This document shows, in pieces, positions 58,487 through 64,000 of a stretch of 64,000 bases of DNA (positions are counted from its first letter, which is position 1; each line of letters opens with the position of its first letter). The stretch spans positions 1,302,001 through 1,366,000 of the forward strand of contig NZ_JBCDNA010000001.1 of assembly GCF_038433205.1 (NCBI RefSeq), written 5' to 3'. The translations under genes and the position numbers were made by a program. The notes beneath the pieces are model-generated. The model did no database searches. It saw only the letters and a program-made list of their open reading frames with translations, and was not told the origin of the DNA. The stretch comes from Lutimonas vermicola. Lineage in GTDB: Bacteria; Bacteroidota; Bacteroidia; Flavobacteriales; Flavobacteriaceae.

Positions 58487-59431
58487 CTAGTCCGTTTCTA
58501 TATTTTTATAAGCACTAATAATATCTTTGACCAATTGATGTCTTATGACATCCTTTTCATCAAGATGAACAAATCCGATCCCCTTGAGGCCCTTTAATGC
58601 CAACAAAGCTTCCTTTAAACCGGAAATTTGACGTCGAGGCAGATCTATCTGACCAGGATCACCATTGATAATGAATTTAGCATGCTTCCCCATTCGGGTC
58701 AAAAACATCTTCATTTGGTTGTGCGTTGTATTCTGAGCTTCATCCAATATGACAAAGGCACTGTCTAGGGTGCGCCCTCTCATAAAAGCCAAAGGGGCTA
58801 TTTGTATGGTTCCGTTCTCAAGAAACGACTCGAGCTTTTCAAAGGGAATCATATCCCTTAAAGCGTCATATAAGGGCTGCATATACGGATCCAATTTTTC
58901 TTTGAGGTCCCCGGGTAAAAAACCTAAATTTTCTCCAGATTCAACAGCCGGACGCGTGAGAATGATTCTTTTTACCTCTCGCTCCTTCAGGGCCCTTACA
59001 GCAAGCGCCACTGCGGTATAGGTTTTCCCGGTACCTGCAGGCCCGATTGCAAAAAGCATGTCATTGTCATTCATCAGATCAACCATTTTCCTTTGGTTAA
59101 CCGATTGAGCCTTTATTGCACGTCCTGACACGCCATGTACCAATACGCCGTCTGAAAGTTTTGAATTTTTGTGTTGTACGGCAGTTGTAAGAATACGCTC
59201 TATGCTGTTATCGTCAAGTTTGTTGTATCGATGAAAGTAGGTGACCAAAGAATTAAACTTTTTTTCAAACTCGTCAAGCATAATAGATTCTCCATAGATC
59301 CTGATCTTGTTTCCTCTTGCCACAATTTTTAACTTGGGAAATGACTTCTTTACCAACTCTATATTGCGATTATGAGGGCCAAAAAATTCATTCGGAGCAA
59401 TATCCTCCAGTTCAATAATTCTTTCGTTCAA
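58487..59431 (-). CDS. phoH: PhoH-like ATPase
   Basis: A 314-residue cytoplasmic P-loop protein with a TTG start (no ATG fits; LNERIIELEDIAPNEFFG is the family N-terminus). The Walker A motif is AIGPAGTGKTYTAVALAV around residue 133, RPAVESGENLGFLPGDLKEK follows, and Walker B is FVILDEAQNTTHNQMK. It is related to the ATPase half of helicases and is often linked to phosphate starvation or RNA metabolism (YbeZ group, partner of YbeY); the partner gene is not seen here. The N-terminal KH-like domain is in residues 20-110. purC follows after 21 bp. Confidence 0.92.
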   Translation of the reverse strand: MNERIIELEDIAPNEFFGPHNRNIELVKKSFPKLKIVARGNKIRIYGESIMLDEFEKKFNSLVTYFHRYNKLDDNSIERILTTAVQHKNSKLSDGVLVHGVSGRAIKAQSVNQRKMVDLMNDNDMLFAIGPAGTGKTYTAVALAVRALKEREVKRIILTRPAVESGENLGFLPGDLKEKLDPYMQPLYDALRDMIPFEKLESFLENGTIQIAPLAFMRGRTLDSAFVILDEAQNTTHNQMKMFLTRMGKHAKFIINGDPGQIDLPRRQISGLKEALLALKGLKGIGFVHLDEKDVIRHQLVKDIISAYKNIETD

Positions 59432-59583
59432 TCCTAAAATGTTTAGATTAAAAATTAAGCCTTAAGTGCTTTTATACTACTATAATTTCATTAGATTTGT
59501 ACAACAAAAATAGCACATTTTAGCAGCAAAACACCAATTGTTAAAAATAATATATTCCCTTATCTGGAATCATTAAAAAAAAT

Positions 59584-60414
59584 ATGCCAATCATTACTTT
59601 AACAACCGATTTTGGTACTAAAGATCACTTTGTTGGTGCTGTAAAAGGTTCTATCTACACTGAATTGGAGGAAGTTAGAATTGTTGATATCTCTCACGAT
59701 ATCACGCCGTTTAGTATTACAGAAACTGCATACATTCTTAAAAACACTTATAAAAACTTTCCCCCGGGAACTATCCATATTGTCGGCGTGGATTCAGAGG
59801 TCAGCATTGAGAACAAACCCATTGCGATAGAAATGGAAGAGCAGTTTTTTATTTGTTGCGACAATGGAATTCTTTCGATGATCACTAACGAGATCAACCC
59901 GGATAAAATTGTCGAGATAACCATACAGGAACCCATCGATGTCGAATTGCCTGTTTTAGGGATGTTTATAAAAGTAGCATGTCATATCGCACGGGGAGGA
60001 ACGCTAGATGTGATTGGTAAGAGAATCACTGAGATCAAGAATATTTTAGAGATACGGCCACAGGTTAACGCAGAAAAAAATCAAATTGTCGGAAGCATTA
60101 TTTATATTGATAATTTTGGGAATGTGATCAGTAATATCTCCAAAAACACTTTCCAAAACGTGGGTAAAGGCAGGGAATTTGAAATTATAGCGAGAAACTA
60201 TAAATTCGTAAAAATTCATCAAAAGTATAACGACATTGTAGATTTCACGGTACCGATTTCGAAAAGGCAGGACGATGGTAAAAAACTGGCCCTCTTTAAT
60301 TGTTCCAATTATTTAGAAATTTCAATTTACAGGAGTAATTTAAAGACTGTCGGTGGTGCTTCAAATTTACTCGGACTGGACTATCGGGACAACATTACCG
60401 TTCGTTTTATCTAA
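59584..60414 (+). CDS. S-adenosyl-L-methionine hydrolase / SAM hydroxide adenosyltransferase (DUF62)
   Basis: A 276-residue cytoplasmic enzyme. The start MPIITLTTDFGTKDHFVGAVKG is the DUF62 hallmark, and the C-terminal domain shows IIYIDNFGNVISNISK and GKKLALFNCSNYLEISI. The family splits SAM with water into adenosine and L-methionine (related halogenases use chloride or fluoride). The Asp of TTDFG is the conserved catalytic residue, and nothing in the visible text suggests a halogenase insert. It is the first gene of a plus-strand run with the small monooxygenase-like gene (11 bp on) and gldF. Its physiological role, perhaps SAM-level control, is unknown. Confidence 0.9.
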   Translation: MPIITLTTDFGTKDHFVGAVKGSIYTELEEVRIVDISHDITPFSITETAYILKNTYKNFPPGTIHIVGVDSEVSIENKPIAIEMEEQFFICCDNGILSMITNEINPDKIVEITIQEPIDVELPVLGMFIKVACHIARGGTLDVIGKRITEIKNILEIRPQVNAEKNQIVGSIIYIDNFGNVISNISKNTFQNVGKGREFEIIARNYKFVKIHQKYNDIVDFTVPISKRQDDGKKLALFNCSNYLEISIYRSNLKTVGGASNLLGLDYRDNITVRFI

Positions 60415-60425
60415 TAATTAAAAAT

Positions 60426-60728
60426 ATGCTTGTTAGAATTGTAAAAATGACCTTTGACCTTGACAGAATTCCTGAGTTTCTAGAGCGTTTTCACAGCATC
60501 AAACATAAAATTATGGCATTTGATGGTTGTGACTTACTTGAGCTTTATCAGGATAAAAGTAATAAGGCTGTATTTTTTACTTACAGTTACTGGAAATCAG
60601 AAGAAGACTTAAACCGCTATAGAAATTCAGATTTTTTTAATGAGGTGTGGAATAATACTAAAAAAATGTTCGCAGAAAAACCTGAGGCGTGGAGTGTAGA
60701 TAAAATTGTAAGTTTGCCTCAACCTTAA
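60426..60728 (+). CDS. Antibiotic biosynthesis monooxygenase (ABM)-domain protein
   Basis: A 100-residue dimeric alpha+beta barrel-type protein. The pattern is MLVRIVKMTFDLDRIPEFLERF, then MAFDGCDLLELYQDKSNKAVFFTYSYWKSEEDLNRYR (split: MAFDGCDLLELYQD and FFTYSYWKSEEDLNRY), then the C-terminal helix with FFNEVWNNTKKMF. Such small proteins may oxidise quinol or heme-like compounds, or serve as sensors; the natural substrate is unknown. It is 11 bp after the SAM hydrolase and 19 bp before gldF, so it is part of that operon. There is no membrane segment. Confidence 0.8.
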   Translation: MLVRIVKMTFDLDRIPEFLERFHSIKHKIMAFDGCDLLELYQDKSNKAVFFTYSYWKSEEDLNRYRNSDFFNEVWNNTKKMFAEKPEAWSVDKIVSLPQP

Positions 60729-60747
60729 ATTCATAATTAAAAAGCAG

Positions 60748-61470
60748 ATGTTAGCTATTTTAAAAAAAGAACTTAATTTGTTTTTCGTCACTCCTATTGG
60801 ATATTTGGTCATCGCCATGTTCCTGTTGATCAACGGACTTTTTTTATGGGTTTTTAAAGGGGATTATAATGTATTGAATGCAGGTTTTGCAGACCTGAAC
60901 AGCTTCTTTTTTATCACGCCCTGGTTCTTTATATTCATGATTCCTGCAATAACAATGAGAACATTTTCGGATGAGATCAGATTAGGAACCATAGAGATTC
61001 TAAAAACCAAGCCTATTCGTAGCTGGGATATTGTTATCGGTAAATACCTCGGATCTTTATTGCTTGTTTTTGCTGCCCTTATTCCTACCCTATCTTATGT
61101 TTATACGCTTGTACAATTGGCTGCTACTCCTGAAAACATCGATTTTGGAAGTATCATTGGCTCCTATATAGGTTTGCTGTTTTTGGCGAGTAGCTTTACG
61201 GCTATAGGAATGTTTACTTCAACTCTTTCCAATAACCAGATTGTTGCTTTTATTGCGGGCGTACTTGTTTCCTTTTTTATGTTTTACGGCTTTGAAGCAC
61301 TTGAAGAAATCATAAGTCTGGAAAATTTTGATACCAAAAAACTTGGGCTTCACGCTCGGTTTGAAAATATAGGCAGAGGGGTTGTTGACACAAAAGATCT
61401 CATATATTTTATGAGTGTTACTTTTTTCTTTCTTTTTTTAACCAAATCAAATTTCGATTTAAAACAGTAA
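60748..61470 (+). CDS. gldF: Gliding motility ABC transporter permease GldF
   Basis: A 240-residue ABC-2-type inner-membrane permease with six hydrophobic helices: ~15-38 (GYLVIAMFLLINGLFLW), 55-75 (FFFITPWFFIFMIPAITM), 100-125 (LGSLLLVFAALIPTLSYVYTL), 138-160 (GSYIGLLFLASSFTAIGMF), 168-188 (IVAFIAGVLVSFFMFYG) and 222-237. The text MIPAITMRTFSDEIRLGTIEILKTKPIRSWDIV is the family fingerprint (MRTFSDEIRLGTIEIL). GldF acts with GldG and the ATPase GldA, which is not in the window, and is needed for gliding in some flavobacteria. It is followed by gldG after 15 bp. Confidence 0.9.
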   Translation: MLAILKKELNLFFVTPIGYLVIAMFLLINGLFLWVFKGDYNVLNAGFADLNSFFFITPWFFIFMIPAITMRTFSDEIRLGTIEILKTKPIRSWDIVIGKYLGSLLLVFAALIPTLSYVYTLVQLAATPENIDFGSIIGSYIGLLFLASSFTAIGMFTSTLSNNQIVAFIAGVLVSFFMFYGFEALEEIISLENFDTKKLGLHARFENIGRGVVDTKDLIYFMSVTFFFLFLTKSNFDLKQ

Positions 61471-61485
61471 CAGACAAAGGGTGCC

Positions 61486-63132
61486 ATGAGCAAAAATAAT
61501 CCATATCGTAAAGTTTTAGTTGTCCTTATCGTTCTGATTATTGTCAATTTTTTTGGTTCATACGCTTATAAAAGGTTTGATCTGACTCATGACAAAAGAT
61601 ATACGCTTTCAGCAGAAACGATAAGTTTAGTCGAACAAATTGAAAATCCTCTGTTGATAAAGGTCTATCTCCAAGGTTCATTTCCAGCAGAATTCAAGAG
61701 GTTACAACTGGAAACCAAACAATTGCTTATGGAACTTAATGAGATCAATGATCTGGTTAAGTTCAGGTTTATCGACCCGCTTAGTTCTACAAAAGATTTG
61801 ATTGAAAAAGGCCTGCAACCAAGCCGCTTAACTGTTCAGGAAGATGGTAAAGTTTCGGAAGCAGTCATTTTTCCCTGGGCTCTTATCAGCTATGGTGATA
61901 AAGAAGGCAGTGTACCACTTTTGGTCAATGCCATTGCACCAAGCCAGGAACAACAATTACAGAACTCAATAGAAAATCTGGAATATGAGTTTGCAAATGC
62001 CATCCACAAAATAAGCGCAGAAAAAAGCAAAAAAATTGCTGTGCTTAAAGGTAATGGTCAACCTGACGACATTTATCTCTACAGCTTCCTTAAGAGTTTG
62101 GGAGAATATTACAAGCTGGCAGAATTCACCCTTGATTCAGTTGAAATTAATCCAAATAAAACCTTAAGTCAACTTTCAGACTACGATTTATCAATTATTG
62201 CTAAACCTTCACTTACATTTAGCGAGAAGGAAAAACTTGTTTTAGATCAGTATATCATGCAGGGCGGCAAAACATTGTGGTTATTAGACAATGTTTACGC
62301 CGAAATGGACAGTTTGATGTTGACAGGTAAATCACTTGCCTTTAACAGAGATCTGAACCTTACCGATATGTTGTTTAGTTATGGGGTAAGGATCAATTAT
62401 AACGTGACAAAAGACCTCTATAGCGGTACCATAAGATTGGCATCCGGGAACACGGGGAATCAGCTTCAATATCAGGATTTCCTTTGGCATTATTTCCCCC
62501 TGATCTTTGCCGACAACACCCATGCGATCAGTAAAAATATCGACCCGGTATTATTGAAGTTCCCCAGTAGTATTGATACGCTTGAAAATGAAATACGTAA
62601 AACCATTCTTTTACAGTCTTCTCCGCTTGCTAAAATAATCGGAACTCCTGCCAATGTAAGCTTGAATGAAATAGCGATTGAAGCCGATAAAAACGAGTTC
62701 AGGGATGCGTTGACCAATTTTGGTGTTTTGCTTGAAGGGGAATTCCCCTCGGCCTATGCAAACAGGATGTTGCCATTCGATACAGAAAATTTCAGGCCCA
62801 TCGGAATTGACAATAAAATGATCGTTATAGCCGATGGAGACCTCGCCGTTAATGAGGTCTTAAGAGGTGAACCACTGCCCCTTGATAAGGATAAATGGAC
62901 AAACCAGAATTACGGAAACATAGAATTTTTGCTAAACAGTGTGCATTACTTGTTAGATGACAAGGGCCTGCTGAATCTCAGGTCAAAATCGTTGCAAATT
63001 CAATTTCTAGATAAGGAAAAGGCCTTTGAAGAAAGGACGTATTGGCAAATGTTAAATCTTGTCGTCCCACTTGTTATTTTATTTGTTTTTGGCTGGGTTT
63101 TCAATTTTTTGAGAAAACGACGATACAGCTAA
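61486..63132 (+). CDS. gldG: Gliding motility-associated ABC transporter substrate-binding protein GldG
   Basis: A 548-residue protein with an N-terminal transmembrane helix (VLVVLIVLIIVNFFGSYAY, ~8-28), a large soluble region with the GldG segment FDLTHDKRYTLSAETISLVE, and a C-terminal helix (LNLVVPLVILFVFGWVFNFL, ~520-542). IAPSQEQQLQNSIENLEYEF and the Rossmann-like VLKGNGQPDDIYLYSFLKSL are typical of the auxiliary-component family. It is annotated as a gliding component together with GldF. Its stop at 63132 is followed by ~120 bp of AT-rich DNA in which I see nothing. Confidence 0.9.
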   Translation: MSKNNPYRKVLVVLIVLIIVNFFGSYAYKRFDLTHDKRYTLSAETISLVEQIENPLLIKVYLQGSFPAEFKRLQLETKQLLMELNEINDLVKFRFIDPLSSTKDLIEKGLQPSRLTVQEDGKVSEAVIFPWALISYGDKEGSVPLLVNAIAPSQEQQLQNSIENLEYEFANAIHKISAEKSKKIAVLKGNGQPDDIYLYSFLKSLGEYYKLAEFTLDSVEINPNKTLSQLSDYDLSIIAKPSLTFSEKEKLVLDQYIMQGGKTLWLLDNVYAEMDSLMLTGKSLAFNRDLNLTDMLFSYGVRINYNVTKDLYSGTIRLASGNTGNQLQYQDFLWHYFPLIFADNTHAISKNIDPVLLKFPSSIDTLENEIRKTILLQSSPLAKIIGTPANVSLNEIAIEADKNEFRDALTNFGVLLEGEFPSAYANRMLPFDTENFRPIGIDNKMIVIADGDLAVNEVLRGEPLPLDKDKWTNQNYGNIEFLLNSVHYLLDDKGLLNLRSKSLQIQFLDKEKAFEERTYWQMLNLVVPLVILFVFGWVFNFLRKRRYS

Positions 63133-63252
63133 ATATGGTAAAGTTGCTTTAATTGCTGTCTCTTCATAAATTTTTGTTAAAATAATGATGAATTCAAAGG
63201 GTTAGCCTATAATTCATGTAATTTTAAAAATTATTAACTAAAACTAATTCTT

Positions 63253-64000
63253 ATGCAAACCAAATTAATTACACTATTATTGCTTTTTGGCGCTTTTACA
63301 ATACAAGCCCAAATCAAAACCCCACAACCAAGTCCATCTTCCAGCGTTCATCAAACCATAGGTCTTTCAGAAGTATCTGTAGATTATTCAAGGCCGGCGA
63401 TGAGAGGAAGGGTCATTTTTGGAGATCTTGTGCCTTATGGAAAACTATGGAGAACAGGAGCCAATATGAGAACTAAATTCACAACTGATTCAGATTTAAA
63501 AATTGACGGAAAGGACCTGAAAAAAGGAACGTACGCGATTTTAAGTATTCCTAATAAAGATGCTTGGGAACTTATCTTTTATACTGAGTATCAAGCCGGA
63601 GGTGCTCCTGCTACGCTTGATGACAGTAAAGTTGCTTTAAAAGTATCCGCAAAGACTTATCCTATAGACAATCCGGTTGAGAACTTTACAATTGGTTTTG
63701 GAGATCTTGCCGATGGAGTTTCTGGAAACATGTATATCATGTGGGATAAAACCATGGTCGTAACAAAAATCGAGACTCCTACTGATAAGGTAGCTATAGA
63801 AAGCATAGAAAAGACTATGGCAGGGCCTTCAGCTAATGATTATTTCAGTGCAGCTTCGTATTACAGAAGTTCTGGAAAAGACCTTAACAAAGCGCTAGAA
63901 TGGGTTAGCAAAGCTGTCGAAATGAATCCGGACGCTTTCTGGATGTCTCGTCAAAAATCTTTGATCCAGGCTGATCTTGGCGACAAAGACGGTGCAATTG
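63253..64000 (+). CDS. DUF2911 family protein, 3' end outside the window
   Basis: ATG at 63253 opens a frame that runs to the window end. A signal peptide (LITLLLLFGAFTIQAQ) is followed by the DUF2911 text: SVHQTIGLSEVSVDYSRPAMRGRVIFG (SVHQTIGLSEVSVDYSRP then MRGRVIFG), then YGKLWRTGANMRTKFTTDSDL and KGTYAILSIPNKDAWELIF. After about residue 150 the sequence turns to TPR-like helices (FSAASYYRSSGKDLNKALEW), as in the longer family members with TPR repeats. It is a periplasmic protein of unknown function; the 3' part lies beyond 64000. Confidence 0.85.
   Translation, partial: MQTKLITLLLLFGAFTIQAQIKTPQPSPSSSVHQTIGLSEVSVDYSRPAMRGRVIFGDLVPYGKLWRTGANMRTKFTTDSDLKIDGKDLKKGTYAILSIPNKDAWELIFYTEYQAGGAPATLDDSKVALKVSAKTYPIDNPVENFTIGFGDLADGVSGNMYIMWDKTMVVTKIETPTDKVAIESIEKTMAGPSANDYFSAASYYRSSGKDLNKALEWVSKAVEMNPDAFWMSRQKSLIQADLGDKDGAI

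Noticed and set aside
1..64000. tRNA, rRNA, CRISPR array, prophage or insertion sequence
   Set aside because: None seen on reading the gaps between genes; no cloverleaf, regular spacer array, integrase or transposase text.

Overview
The window comes from an AT-rich member of the Bacteroidota, almost certainly a marine-type flavobacterium (Flavobacteriia). The evidence is: gliding and type IX secretion genes (gldJ, porU, porV, gldF, gldG); CarboxypepD_reg/beta-barrel outer-membrane receptors; families typical of the group (DUF2911-, DUF6702- and DUF6952-like proteins, group III truncated globin, PurC of 317 residues); TAnnTTTG-type -7 promoter boxes; and almost no Shine-Dalgarno sequences. I saw no tRNA, rRNA, CRISPR, insertion sequence or prophage. 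It reads as core chromosome.

Layout. 1-3.4 kb: the end of one outer-membrane receptor, a small membrane protein and a complete second receptor. 3.5-6.1 kb: fumarase, a guanine-deaminase-like enzyme and small conserved proteins. 6.2-11.5 kb (minus): a five-gene sugar-acid operon running from a GMC dehydrogenase with its Tat-exported subunit, through an SMP-30 lactonase and gluconokinase, to 6-phosphogluconate dehydrogenase. 11.6-18.6 kb: two DinB-like proteins around pta-ackA and hutI, then lipA. 18.7-19.3 kb: a gene-free stretch with three copies of a short transcript unit, two of them behind sigma-54-like promoters. 19.3-29.2 kb (minus): an envelope and cell-division cluster (ftsK, lolA-like, LptF/G-like, ribB(A), lpxK, purine nucleoside phosphorylase) and redox defence (tpx; peroxiredoxin-thioredoxin-small protein). 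29.5-40.6 kb: a membrane-bound AraC/TPR regulator with a lipoprotein, lpdA, a LolC/E-like permease, NamZ-like muramidase, a cysteine-cluster protein, argS and murF. 40.6-49.7 kb: gldJ, porU, porV, cytidine deaminase, truncated globin and a KAS III-like enzyme. 49.7-57.5 kb: peptidases, an AlkA-like glycosylase, a decayed YceI gene, and an Lrp regulator divergent from a Cys/Met-type PLP enzyme. 57.5-64 kb: purC, phoH, a SAM hydrolase, a monooxygenase-like small protein, gldF, gldG and the start of a DUF2911 protein.

How the genes work together. GldJ, PorU and PorV serve gliding and type IX secretion, and GldF/GldG form the membrane part of the gliding-associated ABC transporter. The gluconate operon could carry a sugar from periplasmic oxidation to ribulose-5-phosphate without glucose-6-phosphate dehydrogenase. 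LolA-, LptF/G- and LolC/E-like proteins plus LpxK serve outer-membrane lipoprotein and LPS assembly.

The most unusual signal is at 18.7-19.3 kb. Three paralogous units of about 85-90 nt each contain an identical eight-codon ORF (MINFELVS) directly followed by an intrinsic terminator. Loops, leaders and promoters have diverged while the core has not changed by a base. I do not recognise this family and regard it as the best candidate here for an undescribed system.
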